A DNA stretch of 64,000 nt from Kappaphycus alvarezii (taxonomy: Eukaryota > Rhodophyta > Florideophyceae > Gigartinales > Solieriaceae), in assembly GCA_002205965.3 (NCBI GenBank), contig NADL03000199.1, positions 26,471-90,470 on the forward strand, written 5' to 3'. Both the position numbers and the translations under genes were made by a program. The notes under the pieces were generated by a model. The model was not told where the DNA came from. It did not search any database and saw only the letters and a list, made by a program, of their open reading frames with translations. Below, in pieces: positions 35,999-46,128 of the stretch. Each line of letters starts with the position of its first letter. The stretch's first letter is position 1.

Positions 35999-37221
35999 TA
36001 ATGGGAATCGGAGAGGGTGAAGGACTTTGCTGGATGGATGAAGTTGCGGGCTTGGCTACCCAGAATTTACTCGGAACTCTAAAATCCTGGCCTTAAGTAC
36101 AACCTACAACTACTTTCTAACTCACTGCGTCCACTAACAGAATCCCACAAACTGAGCCATTTGAGCGGATTTCAAGATCTTGGCCCGGTGATAACAGTCA
36201 TTAGGGGCAAATTTGGAACTGCTTCCAAAGTTGACAAATTTGTGTAAATAGGTTGGCCCAATACACACATCAATACAGTACCTTATTTTGCAGACTTACC
36301 GGAAACGAATTCCCTTGTGCCAAAATAACGGACTCAATCCGTCATACGTAAAATAGAATCACATAACTGATTTTGGATGCAGTCGGTCCAATCTTCATCA
36401 TAATTACGAACCTCATACATATGATGGAATCACATAACTGATTTTTGGATGCAGTGTCCAATCTTCATCATAACTAGAACCTCATACATATGATGGAATC
36501 ACATAACTGATTTTTGGATGCAGTTGTACAAACCAATATCATAACTAGAAACCACATACGTATGATGGAATCACATAACTGATTTTTGGATGCAGCTGTA
36601 CAAACCAATATCATAACTAGAAACCATACGTATGATGAATCACATAACGATTTTTGGATGCAGCTGGATAAAACCCGTAATCATAACTAAATCCTCATAC
36701 ATAATATAAAATCAAATACCTCTTTCTAGCAGTCATGACAGTATTGCCATAATTGATTCCTACTGTACAAACTCAGGTATAGTAAGGAGTACAGTACTTG
36801 GTATATTACGATGTACAGTGCGAAGTACAGTTCCTCATTTGGCACTAGTACAGTACGTGTACAACACTGCACAAAAAGGTTTCTCTCTTAGCTGTACCAC
36901 GTGTACATCACATACACAACTGCCACCACGTACACGTGTACATAGCTTTCCTCAGCATATCTCTCATACAGTATACTCATCATCCACTTATAGTACCCTA
37001 CCCTACGTAAAATCACCCCATAAACAACATTTTGCCCTCTAAATCGCTGATCTCTCAAAATCGTACTTTCGTCCCTGGGAACTTTGGATTTCTTCCGGAA
37101 TGCCTTAGCGCCACCCTTCATTCGACACGTGTGCATGTGTACACGTGGAACATGCCTCATGCCTCTTATGAGGTTTGGCACCGATGTGGGGTCATGTGAT
37201 CGTCTTGCCAAATCAACAACA
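35999..37221 (-). repeat. Bc1 3' LTR (1223 bp)
   Basis: On the minus strand it starts TGTTGTTGATTTGGC and ends CCCATTA rather than CA. The same terminal TTA is seen in Bc4 before its primer site. It contains five units of a roughly 70-bp repeat (about 36370-36700), CACGTGTAC boxes (36890-36940) and TACAGT-type words. The target was the palindrome of a lineage A LTR. Confidence 0.85.
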
Positions 37222-37230
37222 CCCCCCTCG
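37222..37230 (-). promoter_or_regulatory. Polypurine tract of Bc1
   Basis: CGAGGGGGG on the minus strand, directly before the TGTTG of the LTR. Bc3 has the same tract at 57812-57820. Confidence 0.78.
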
Positions 37231-37275
37231 ATTACATGACCTAAGCATCGTGCAGCTCTCCGAGGCCTAGAGATT

Positions 37276-37725
37276 TTATGCATTGTATGAATTGAATGCG
37301 ACCAAAGGCTTGGTGAGTATATCTGCTGGCATATCTGTAGAAGGTACGTGAAACAGTGAAACAATCTTTCGAGTCACAGCATCTCGGACAAAATGATATG
37401 ATATGTCAATGTGCTTATTTCGCCTGTTCACTCCTTCGTTACCCGCAAACGCTATTGTACCAGCATTATCACACCCGATTGTAACTGTGCTGTCTTTCGA
37501 CTTTCCCAATGCGTCTGCAAGAAGGCACCTGAGCCAAGCTGCCTCTTTGCAAGCCTCACACAGTGCAATATACTGCTTCGCATGTGGATTTCGCAACGAC
37601 CGTTTGTCTCCTAGATGACCAACTAATAGCTCCCCCACACAGTTTGAACACATATCCACTGGTGGACTTTCTCGAGTCCAAGCAACCACCCAGTCTGCAT
37701 CGCTGAAGCCCTCTAGAGTTTGCAC
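37276..37725 (-). pseudogene. pol: Bc1 RNase H C-terminal part in a shifted frame
   Basis: This frame contains EGFSDADW (first RNase H catalytic region), then CDNAGTIAFAGNEGVNRRNKHIDISYHF and DMPADILTKPL. It overlaps the end of the long upstream frame (37556-40669). Between the two, small indels displace the middle of the domain, so neither frame gives a whole RNase H. Confidence 0.8.
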
Positions 37726-40669
37726 TGGGAGATTTCCATCTAGAAACTACACCTAGTGAGAGCGTTCCTTTGATATATCTCAGAACTCGTTTGGCTGCTT
37801 GCCAGTGGTCCTCGCGAGGGTTCTCACAGTGTTGGGACAGTTTTCCCACCACATATGCAAGATCTGGACGTGACCCTACCATAAGAAACATTAAGCAGCC
37901 AATGATCTGTCGATATGGTACATCGCAATACGGGCTAGTTGACATCTCAGGGTGTAATCCTTGTTCCATCGGAGTCCTCACGGGATTGCAACTGGCCATA
38001 CCAAAACGTTTCAAAATGGACTTGGCATACTCTGTCTGCGAGATATAGATCCGTCTAGGGACCCTTTTTCTACTTATTTCAAGCCCAATGCACTTTTTGG
38101 CCTCGCCTAAATCTTTCATCTCAAATCTCTTGTTCAGTTCACCTTTCATCCAGGTCACGGCTTTCAGGTCACTTCCCGCAAGAAGCAAGTCATCCACATA
38201 TAGGGCAATCAGCATAACGCCTTTTTCTGATATGTTTGTATATAGACAGGCGTCACTTCTCGTAGTCTTGAAGCCAAGCGTGTGAATTAGGAAATCGTCA
38301 ATCTTTTTGTGCCATTGTCGACTCGCTTGCTTAAGACCATAGATAGCCTTGAGAAGTTTGCAAACATGATTGGGCCTGGAAGAGTCAACGATACCTTCAG
38401 GCTGCTCCATATAAATATCCTCTTCTAAGTCACCGTTCAGAAAGGCCGTGACCACGTCCATTTGATGAAGCTCTAAATCGAAGTGGGCTACAATCGCCAA
38501 CAACAATCGAATCGTTGTAAATTTGATCACCGGCGCAAAAGTCTCTGAGTAATCAATCCCCTCAATTTGTTGAAAGCCCCGCACAACCAGGCGACCTTTT
38601 CCCTTTTGAGTCAACGTGCCGTTATCGTCCGGCATGTCCTTTACAGTAAATACCCAGCGAGAAGTTAGAATATTGGCACCTTCCGATCGTGGAACTAGTG
38701 CCCAGGTTTTGTTTTTGCGTTGGGACTCTAGCTCCTTATCAATCGCTTTCTGCCAGAACTGTGGTTGTGGTCCACCCATCGCCTCTTTAAAGGAGTTCGG
38801 TATGTTGATGTCGCCACAGGAAGGTGTGAGTAAGCTGGTTCCCACCAGGCCTGTCCACCACTGTCGGGGTGGGCGTCGTGAACGAGTGGAGCGGCGAGGT
38901 TCCACATCGCCGGGACCAGCATCTTGCTCACCACTCACTTCTTCTGGTTGCAAAGTCTCATTAGTTGAGTCGGGCTCAATACCTTGACTTTGAAAGTTCT
39001 CAACCTCCGCCGGTGACCCTGTTTCAATGCCATGTTCATTATCACCATTAGATGTTTCAGACTCAATTTCGTCAGTATCGGTCGTCTCCACTGGGTCAAC
39101 GTCCATCATTATCATCGGAAAATGTTCATCGTAAGAGCAAGCCCCTGGTCTCGTCTCATCGAACTGCACATCCCTGGAAATAACAATGCGATGTAAATTG
39201 TCATCCCAAATTTTGTAGGCCTTAGTTCCCGGCGGATACCCAACAAACATTCCCGTTGTTGCGCGGTCGTCAAGTTTACGCACCTCATTACCAGGCACCT
39301 TGTACCAGCATTGACATCCAAACACACGTAGGTGAGATACATCGGGCTTTTTCTTCATCCATAGGTGAAATGGAGTAACGAGACCACCCAAAGCTCTTGT
39401 CGTGACACGATTGCGAACGTAAACTGCGTTATCAAGAGCTTCAGCCCAGAAAGCTTTCGGAACCTTCATATGGGACAGCATAGACCTGACGAGATCAATC
39501 AGGGTACGATTGAGCCGTTCTGCCACACCATTCTGTTCAGGTGTGTATGCAGCGGTCGTTTGATGAACAGTTCCTTGTGACGATAGAAAGGATTGGAACT
39601 CTGAAGAAAGATACTCTCCTCCACGATCAGATCGAAGCACTTTCACGCGTTGACCAGTGTGTGTGAAGGCATATTGGGCAAACTTCTGATAAAAATGGAA
39701 CGTTTCATCTTTACTCTTCATCGGATAGACAACACTCCAGTTTGAGTGGTCATCGATAAAAGTGACAAAGTATCTAGCACCACCTACTGACTGTACTTGG
39801 AGTGGGCCGCAGACGTCCGAATGGACCAAGTCTAGCAAATGTTTGGCCCTGCCTCCAGAGCGCTGTTTAGGAATCACAGCACGAGTTGCTTTTCCTAACA
39901 CACACGCATCACATGTCACAGATTCACAGTCAGAAGATGAGCTAGCGTCTCTTGTTATATCTGAAGAGGAGATATGAAGTCCACTTACCACGTTCTTACG
40001 AGCCATGGACAATATTCCTTGAGTGTGAACGTGGGCCAATCTTTCATGCCATGTCTTCAAAGAGGCTTTGTGCGCCGAATGAACCTCGTTACATGTGTCA
40101 AGCACATACAGCTCTCCTCGACTTGTGGCAGTAGCCACGATGCAGTCACTCCTCTTCACAGTGCACTTGTCACGAACGAACTCAACGTCAAATCCATTAT
40201 CGACCATCTTACGTACAGAGATTAGGGAAAAAGCAAAGCTTGGAACGTGCAGCACATTGGTGAGCTTGCATGACTTTTGAACTCCGCTCACTAAAAGCGT
40301 AATGGGGACGGTCCCGACTCCAGCTACTACTGCACACGCTTTTGTTCCCATTTCTACGCGGCTGTTTGAGACCTCCCTGTAGTCGGAGAACAGTCTCTTG
40401 TCAAATGTCATGTGTGCGGAGCATCCAGAGTCGATAAGCCAAGTGTTTGAGGTTATGTTGATACCAGAGTTATCTACCTTGTTCATCAGACATATGTACT
40501 CGACTTCATTAATTTCCAGATCTTCTTGCTCTTGAGCAATCATCGCAGTAGGCTTCTGTGACTGTATACGTAGGAACCGGTCAGGTGGCGGTGGTCGCCT
40601 TCCGTTGATGTCCTTTCCCCAGCAGCGGGCAGCGGAGTGTCCATTGTGACCACAGTTGGTGCATGTCAA
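37556..40669 (-). CDS. pol: Bc1 Gag-Pol polyprotein, longest open frame (1037 codons)
   Basis: Domains by residue: CCHC zinc knuckle 3-16; protease DSG at 80-82; pre-integrase and HHCC zinc site H208, H213, C253, C256; integrase DDE at D285, D348, E384, with exactly 35 residues between the last two; Arg/Pro-rich linker 590-605; RT with D738 in HQMD and YVDD at 824-827; RNase H from about 975. Residues about 975-992 are out of phase and lose the first RNase H Asp, then the frame recovers until it stops at 1037. It starts inside gag because upstream gag is shifted by indels (see 40670-41336). As in copia, one gag-pol frame is expected. Enzymes up to RT look complete. Confidence 0.9.
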   Translation of the reverse strand: MTCTNCGHNGHSAARCWGKDINGRRPPPPDRFLRIQSQKPTAMIAQEQEDLEINEVEYICLMNKVDNSGINITSNTWLIDSGCSAHMTFDKRLFSDYREVSNSRVEMGTKACAVVAGVGTVPITLLVSGVQKSCKLTNVLHVPSFAFSLISVRKMVDNGFDVEFVRDKCTVKRSDCIVATATSRGELYVLDTCNEVHSAHKASLKTWHERLAHVHTQGILSMARKNVVSGLHISSSDITRDASSSSDCESVTCDACVLGKATRAVIPKQRSGGRAKHLLDLVHSDVCGPLQVQSVGGARYFVTFIDDHSNWSVVYPMKSKDETFHFYQKFAQYAFTHTGQRVKVLRSDRGGEYLSSEFQSFLSSQGTVHQTTAAYTPEQNGVAERLNRTLIDLVRSMLSHMKVPKAFWAEALDNAVYVRNRVTTRALGGLVTPFHLWMKKKPDVSHLRVFGCQCWYKVPGNEVRKLDDRATTGMFVGYPPGTKAYKIWDDNLHRIVISRDVQFDETRPGACSYDEHFPMIMMDVDPVETTDTDEIESETSNGDNEHGIETGSPAEVENFQSQGIEPDSTNETLQPEEVSGEQDAGPGDVEPRRSTRSRRPPRQWWTGLVGTSLLTPSCGDINIPNSFKEAMGGPQPQFWQKAIDKELESQRKNKTWALVPRSEGANILTSRWVFTVKDMPDDNGTLTQKGKGRLVVRGFQQIEGIDYSETFAPVIKFTTIRLLLAIVAHFDLELHQMDVVTAFLNGDLEEDIYMEQPEGIVDSSRPNHVCKLLKAIYGLKQASRQWHKKIDDFLIHTLGFKTTRSDACLYTNISEKGVMLIALYVDDLLLAGSDLKAVTWMKGELNKRFEMKDLGEAKKCIGLEISRKRVPRRIYISQTEYAKSILKRFGMASCNPVRTPMEQGLHPEMSTSPYCDVPYRQIIGCLMFLMVGSRPDLAYVVGKLSQHCENPREDHWQAAKRVLRYIKGTLSLGVVSRWKSPSANSRGLQRCRLGGCLDSRKSTSGYVFKLCGGAISWSSRRQTVVAKSTCEAVYCTV

Positions 40670-41336
40670 AGTCGAAACACGCCTTGCCTCAGGGATGTGC
40701 CCAATAAGAGCAGACCTTGGCGGATTCTGCCTTCTAGTAAGCTCATCGATGCACGTTGCTCCTCTTGGAGCAGGCGACTTTTTACATATTCTACTCCGAA
40801 CGTGTTATCTTCGGATCCAAGAGCGTCAAGCGCTACAATGAGATTTTGAAACCTCTGCGGAAGACCATTGAGAACTGCCATAGCCATTTCCTTGTCATCA
40901 ATGATGACTCCATTGACTTTAAGCGAGCTGCTAGGTGTCGCACACGTCCTATGTATGGCAAAACTTTCTCATTGTCTAGCATGGTGACCGTGTAGAAGTC
41001 TCTCCGGGCCGCCAGCTTATTTAGTAATGTGTGGCGCTCAAAAACTTCCAAGATGGCGTCCCACATTTCTTTGGCTGTGACAGCATCTCTCACATGATCC
41101 AGGTGATCATCGGACAGCGACAGGCCGATGATGGCCCGGGCCTTTCGATCCCCTTGCTTCCATGCCTTGTAAGTGGAAGATTGTTCATCTTCAGGAACGG
41201 TGCCATCAGTAATATACTGTTCCACATCGCGAAGGGCCAACAGGAGCTGAATCTTCTGTTTCCACACGTAGAAATTGGTATCCGTGAGCTTTTCGATCTT
41301 CATCGATCCTCCTCCTTGATCTTCTCCGCTACTCAT
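40670..41336 (-). pseudogene. gag: Bc1 gag, N-terminal and capsid domains
   Basis: ATG at 41336 (MSSGEDQGGGSMKIEKL) is shared with Bb and Bc4. The first frame runs to about 40905. There a lost G (KSMESSLM against KSMGVIID) shifts it. A second indel near 40740 separates this part from the knuckle frame. Capsid words HTLLNKLAARR and VLNGLPQRF are present. Confidence 0.87.
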
Positions 41337-41376
41337 TGCAATATTCTAGAGGTGCTAATGTTCTGTTCGAAGATCC

Positions 41377-41401
41377 CAAGCCGGGGACCGATAGTCCCTT
41401 G
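41377..41401 (-). other. Conserved leader hairpin upstream of Bc1 gag
   Basis: On the minus strand CAAG-GGAC, loop TATCG, GTCC, CCGG, CTTG. It is identical to Bc4 (62190-62214), with G-C where lineage A has C-G. Confidence 0.65.
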
Positions 41402-41496
41402 TAGTGGCAAGCCCACCTCTATAAGAACACAGCACACGAAACTCTAGACTAAAGCAAAGGCCAAAGACGTCGCTTCAAACAAACAAATGGATCTCT

Positions 41497-41998
41497 TTAA
41501 ATTCTCTGGGACAAAACTACTTTCAAGTGTTCCTTCCCGTTCTCTGACGCTTGAGAAACCTCGTGGGAATCGAACACTCTATCACAAGCAGTACACCTAG
41601 GGGTCTTTTTCTTGTTTTCTCTCTAGTCCTATACCCTTAGAATTGATGTGATCGTAGAATGTCTGTGCGCTATTGCAGCTAATATCACAGAGCTTGCAGT
41701 ACCTCTTGTTCCTCGGCGGAACTCTTCGTTTAGCCTTTAGTTCCTTCTTGGCAACTCGATCGGCGAGGGCTTTAGCTTTCTTTGCCGAGAGGCGTTGAAC
41801 TTTCTTTATTGGCTTATCCAGAGGTACTGACTTACGAGGGATCCTATACCTTTCCTAGACGAGGGAAGCGCGAGCGTCTTCGGCGGCGGTCCTTCTGGTT
41901 CGAGTACTTCGATCGATTCCACAACTGTCCTCCCCACAGATGGCAAAGTCCTAACTGTCGCAGCCCTGGGCACTCGGGCACCAGGGCTAATTCCGAGT
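41497..41998 (-). pseudogene. Bc1 leader zinc-finger ORF, exon 2, frameshifted
   Basis: This is a minus-strand copy of the Bc4 leader protein. Exon 2 would start at 41998 after the CTAG acceptor. The proline/basic stretch and both zinc-finger regions are present, but several single bases are missing. One lies in the second finger, where CTTGAGAAACC has lost and gained bases against Bc4. The ATG exon is missing because Bb sequence starts at 42063, inside the intron. Confidence 0.75.
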
Positions 41999-42062
41999 CT
42001 AGCAAACCCGCAAAAGCAGGCACAAAAGTGGAAGTGATCGTCAGTAACAGCTTTGGGATTAT

Positions 42063-43371
42063 TGTTGGTGATTTTGTGAGACGATCACACGCCCATCGCC
42101 TTGACTAGACGTCTCGCACGGAGGTTGGGAAGCTGTTTATCTGTACACGTGGACACATGTGGTTCTGAAGGATAATATATGCCAAATTTACCCGAAAAAC
42201 AAAGTTGCCGGGGACGAAAAGCCATTTTCGAGGGGTCGACGATAAATGCAAATTTTGCATAATTGTTGACAAGTGGAACTTGGCCCATAATGCCTAGGCT
42301 AAGAATTGCCTGCTTTAATCCTATTGGCTGATAGGTCAAATGCTGCAATTCTATTGGCTGGGGATGTACACGTGTAATGGCTGTAGAGGTGTAAGGGTTG
42401 ACTTTGAGCTATTTTAAAGGGCAGAATGGTGTTTATGGGGTCATTTTACATAGGGTAGGGCACTGTAAGTGGGTGAGGAGTATACTGTATAAGAGGTATG
42501 TCGAGGTAAGGTATGTACACGTGTACGTGTGGCAGTTGTGTATGTGATATACACGTGGTACAGCAAAGAGTAGAAACCTTTGGTGCAGTGGTGTACACAT
42601 ACTGTACTGGTGTCAAGTTTCGTACTGTACCTCGTACTGTGCTTCTTACTGTACCTCGTACTGTACTTCTACTGCACTTGAGTTCGTACAGTAGGAGTTT
42701 GTTATGAGAATACTATCATGGCTACACCGCTCCGGTCTCTCCAGGTACAGTAAATGCCTGCTGTATCCGCCGGCTGCATCCAAAATCAGTTATGTGATTC
42801 TATAATACGTATGAGGTTTCTAATTATGATTACGGGTTATCCGGCTGCATCCAAAATCAGTTGTGTGATTCCATAATAACGTATGAGGCTTCTGATTATG
42901 ATTAAGGTTTGCCCGCTGCATCCAAAATCAGCTATGTGATTCTATAACACGTATGAGGTTTCTGATTATGATTACGGTTTGCCGGCTGCATCCAAAATCA
43001 GTTGCGTGATTCCATAATACGTATGACGGGTTTGAGTCCGTTATTTTGGCACAAGAGAATTCGATTCGGATGAGTTTACAAAATAAGGTGCTGTATTGAT
43101 GTGTGTATTGGGCCAAACTGTCTTACACGAATTTGACAACTTTGGAAGCTGTTCTAAAATTGCCCCAATTGAACGTTATTACTGGGCCAATATGTTTCAT
43201 TCTGTCCAAATGGTCCAGTTTCTATGTTTTCGTTAATGGACGCAGTGAGCTAGAGAGTAGTTGCAGGTTGTACTTAAGGTCAGAATTTTAGAGTACCGAG
43301 TAAATTCTGGGTAGCCAAGCCCGCAGCTTCATCCTCTCTCCCACCAGCCTCCTTATCGCAACTCATCTTCA
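42063..43371 (+). repeat. Bb 5' LTR (1309 bp)
   Basis: TGTTGGTGATTT to ATCTTCA. It contains GTACACGTGTAC (about 42513), GATATACACGTGG (about 42547), TACTGTACCTCG tandem words (42620-42680) and four units of a roughly 71-bp repeat (42770-43030). Confidence 0.88.
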
Positions 43372-43384
43372 GGTTATGGCCCAG
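43372..43384 (+). promoter_or_regulatory. Primer binding site of Bb (one G short)
   Basis: GGTTATGGCCCAG follows CTTCA; initiator tRNA-Met half-tRNA type. A possible 5' splice site CCC/GTAAGTCGC follows near 43411. Confidence 0.8.
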
Positions 43385-43467
43385 TTCAACGCTATCTCTC
43401 TCTTTGATTCCCGTAAGTCGCCTGTGTCGTTGTCCTCTTTCGCTTTGTTTGTCTCAGCCTGTTGAAT

Positions 43468-44127
43468 ATGTCTCACGCTCCTGGTAAGTTATTTGAATAA
43501 TTCCATTTCTTTGCACATCGAAGTGATTCTCTTTGCACCTTTGGTTGGTCTAAAGACTTGTAGTTACATAAACCTGTTACTGACGATCACTTCCACTATC
43601 TGTGCCTGCTTCTGCGGGGTTGTGCTAGACTCGGAATTAGCCCTGGTGCCGCGAGTGCCCAGGGCTCCATTGGTCAGAGGTTTACCGTCAGGGAGGAGGT
43701 CAAGTGTGTAGAGGATCGAGGTGATTGAACCGACAACACCACCGCCGCCGACGCTCGCCCTTCCTGCCGCCCAGGAAGGATATAGGATCCCCCGCAGGTC
43801 AGTACCTCCACAGAAGCCGATTAGAAAAATTCAACAACTCTCGCCAAGAAAGCCAAAGCGCTTGCCGATCAAGTCGCGAAGAGGGAGCTGAAGGCGAAGA
43901 AGCGAGTTCCGCCGAGGCACAAGAGGTACTGCAAGACCTGCCAGATTAGCTGCAATAGTGCTAAGACATTCTACGATCACGTACATCTAAGGGTCATAAT
44001 ACTAGAGTAGCCAACAAAAAGGAGACCCCTAGGTGTACTGTTTGTGATAGAGTGTTCGACTCCCACGAAGTTCTGAACGCACGAGAACGGGAAAGATCAC
44101 TTGAAAGTATTTTTGTCTCAGCAGTAA
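43468..44127 (+). pseudogene. Bb leader zinc-finger ORF, spliced, broken
   Basis: The ATG exon 43468-43483 is 16 nt and ends CCTG/GTAAGT. The intron 43484-43628 (145 nt) ends GTGCTAG. Exon 2 resumes in frame with DSELALVPRVPRA, the same start as Bc4 exon 2. The frame then stops at about 43709 (TAG). Recognisable coding for the basic region and for two zinc fingers (RYCKTCQISC near 43928, RCTVCDRVFDSHE near 44035) continues in other frames to a TAA at 44125. Loss of bases in the first finger's His region (CACGTACATCTAAGG) is clear. Confidence 0.72.
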
Positions 44128-44223
44128 AAGGGATCCTATACTTTGGTTAAAAGCGAGTGCTCGGCTTTGCATTTAGCTTAGAGTTTCGTGTGCTGTGTTC
44201 TTATAGAGGTGGGCTTGCCATTG

Positions 44224-44248
44224 CAAGGGACTATCGGTCCCCGGTTTG
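44224..44248 (+). other. Conserved leader hairpin upstream of Bb gag
   Basis: CAAG-GGAC, loop TATCG, GTCC, CCGG, TTTG. The closing C of the other copies is T here, giving a G-U wobble that keeps the stem. Confidence 0.62.
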
Positions 44249-44289
44249 GGATCTTCGAACAGAACACAAGCACCTCTAATCTATTTACA

Positions 44290-45187
44290 ATGAGTAGCGG
44301 AGAAGATCAAGGAGGAGGGTCAATGAAGATAGAGAAGCTGAAGGATACGAATTTTATGTGTGGAAGCAGAAAATACAGCTACTTTTGGCACTGCGAGATG
44401 TAGGACAGTACATAACAGATGATACCGTCCCTGCTGATGAAAATTCTTCAACGTACAGGACATGGAAGCAGGGAGATCGAAAAGCCAGAGCAATCATAGG
44501 CTTCTCTTTCTGATGACCATTTGGACCATGTAAGAGATGCTGTTACTGCCAAGGGTATGTGGGATGCTATTCTAGAGTGTTTGAGCGACATACGCTGCTG
44601 AACAAGTTGGCTGCTCGTAGAGAGTTTTGCACTGTCAGTATGCTAGAAAATGAGAAGGTGCTCCGTATATCGGACGTGTAGACACCTGGCGGCTCGTTTG
44701 AAGTCCATGGGGGTCGTTATCGATGACAAAGAGATGGCTATTGCAGTGCTTAACGGCCTTCCACCGCGTTTTACAGCCTCATTGTTGCTCTGGACGCTCT
44801 TGGATCAGAAGACAACTCCTTTGGAGTGGAGTATGTCAAAAGTCGTCTACTTCAAGAGGAACAACGAGCTTCAATGAGGTCGTCCAGCGACAGATGACTT
44901 CAAGTGCCGCCCTTACTGGCAATGTTTTTGAAGGAAGGCGCCAGTCTTCTTTGACGTGCACTAATTGTGGTCACACCGGACACACCGCCTCCCGTTGCTG
45001 GGGAAAGGATGTTAATGGAAAGCGACCTTCTCCACCCGAACGATTTCAGCGGAGGCAATTACAGAAGCCAACGGCAATGATCGCTCAAGAAAAGGATGGC
45101 TCGGAAGTGAATGAGGTGGAGTATATTTGTCTGGTGAACAAAGCGGATAAGTCTAACGTTAAAAAACCTCTAACACATGGCTTATAG
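44290..45187 (+). pseudogene. gag: Bb gag, frameshifted
   Basis: ATG at 44290 starts MSSGEDQGGGSMKIEKL. The frame is lost near 44352 (one base missing before the Trp-Lys-Gln motif), near 44505 and near 44665. The nucleocapsid frame 44723-45187 contains intact CTNCGHTGHTASRC (about 44958-45000). It shifts again near 45165, before the protease. Confidence 0.83.
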
Positions 45188-46128
45188 ATTCCGGGTGCTC
45201 CGCGCACATGACGTTTGACAAAAGATCTTTACAGACTACCGTGAGGTCTCGAACAGCCGCGTTGAGATGGAAACCAAGGCTTGTGCGATTGTGGCTGGAG
45301 TCGGGAGCATTCATTTGATGCTATCAGTGAACGGCATTGAAAAATCTTGTAAGCTCAGCAATGTGCTACACTTTCCCAGTTTTGCCTTCTCTCTAATTTC
45401 AGTACGCCAGATGGTCGACAATGGACTTGATGTTCAGTTTGTTCGTGACAAGTGTACTGTACAGAAAAATGACTGTACTGTGGCAACCGCGACAAGTAAA
45501 GGAGAGCTCTACGTGCTTGATACGTGTGATATGACTCATTCGGCTCACAAAGCCTCCTTGAAGACGTGGCACGAAAGACTTGCTCACGTTCATACTCAAG
45601 GAATCTTGTCTATGTCTCGCAAGAACGTGGTAAGTGGACTTCATCTTTCTTCTACAAATGATACTAAAGATACTGGCTCATCTTCTGACTGTGATTCCGT
45701 GAAATGCGATGCTTGTGTGGTAGGAAAAGCAACTCGTGCTGTAATTCCCAAACATCGCTCAGGAGGTAGGGCAAAGCAGCTGCTAGACTTAGTCCATTCG
45801 GACGTCTGTGGCCCACTCCAAACACAGTCATTAGGTGGTGCGAGATACTTTGTCACGTTCATCGATGATTACTCCAACTGGAGCGTTGTCTATCCGATGA
45901 AAGTAAAGATGAAAACTTTCGAGTTCTATAAGAAGTTTGCCAATTATGCCCTTACGCATACCGGTCAGCGAGTGAAAGTGTTTTCGTTCAGATCGTGGAG
46001 GGGAGTATCTTTCCTCGCAGTTCCAATCCTTCTTATCCTCCAAGGAACGGTTCATCAAACGACCGCCGCTTACACGCCTGAACAAAATGGCGTCGCAAAC
46101 GGTTCAACCGTACATTGATAGATCTGGT
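45188..46128 (+). pseudogene. pol: Bb protease to integrase core, cut by solo LTR
   Basis: LIDSGCSAHMTFD (about 45180-45220) keeps the DSG protease triad. The frame 45267-46118 (283 codons) carries the pre-integrase domain, CDAC, HSDVCG and FIDDYSNW. A base gain near 45980 scrambles RSDRGGEY. TPEQNGVA follows at 46075, then bases are lost in the catalytic Glu region. The interruption at 46128 follows IDLV. Confidence 0.85.

Larger units (their letters stand above)
35999..42062 (-). mobile_element. Bc1: lineage B copia element on the minus strand
   Basis: Read on the minus strand it has a leader with the zinc-finger ORF (41998 down to 41497), the hairpin, gag (41336), pol, polypurine tract and 3' LTR (37221 down to 35999). 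Its 5' LTR, primer site and first exon are absent: at 42062 plus-strand Bb begins. This is the most intact coding copy in the window. Confidence 0.88.

Noticed and set aside
36001-36100. Host coding exon in the frame near 35752-36096
   Set aside because: It crosses the join of the A LTR fragment and the reversed Bc1 LTR and is open by chance.
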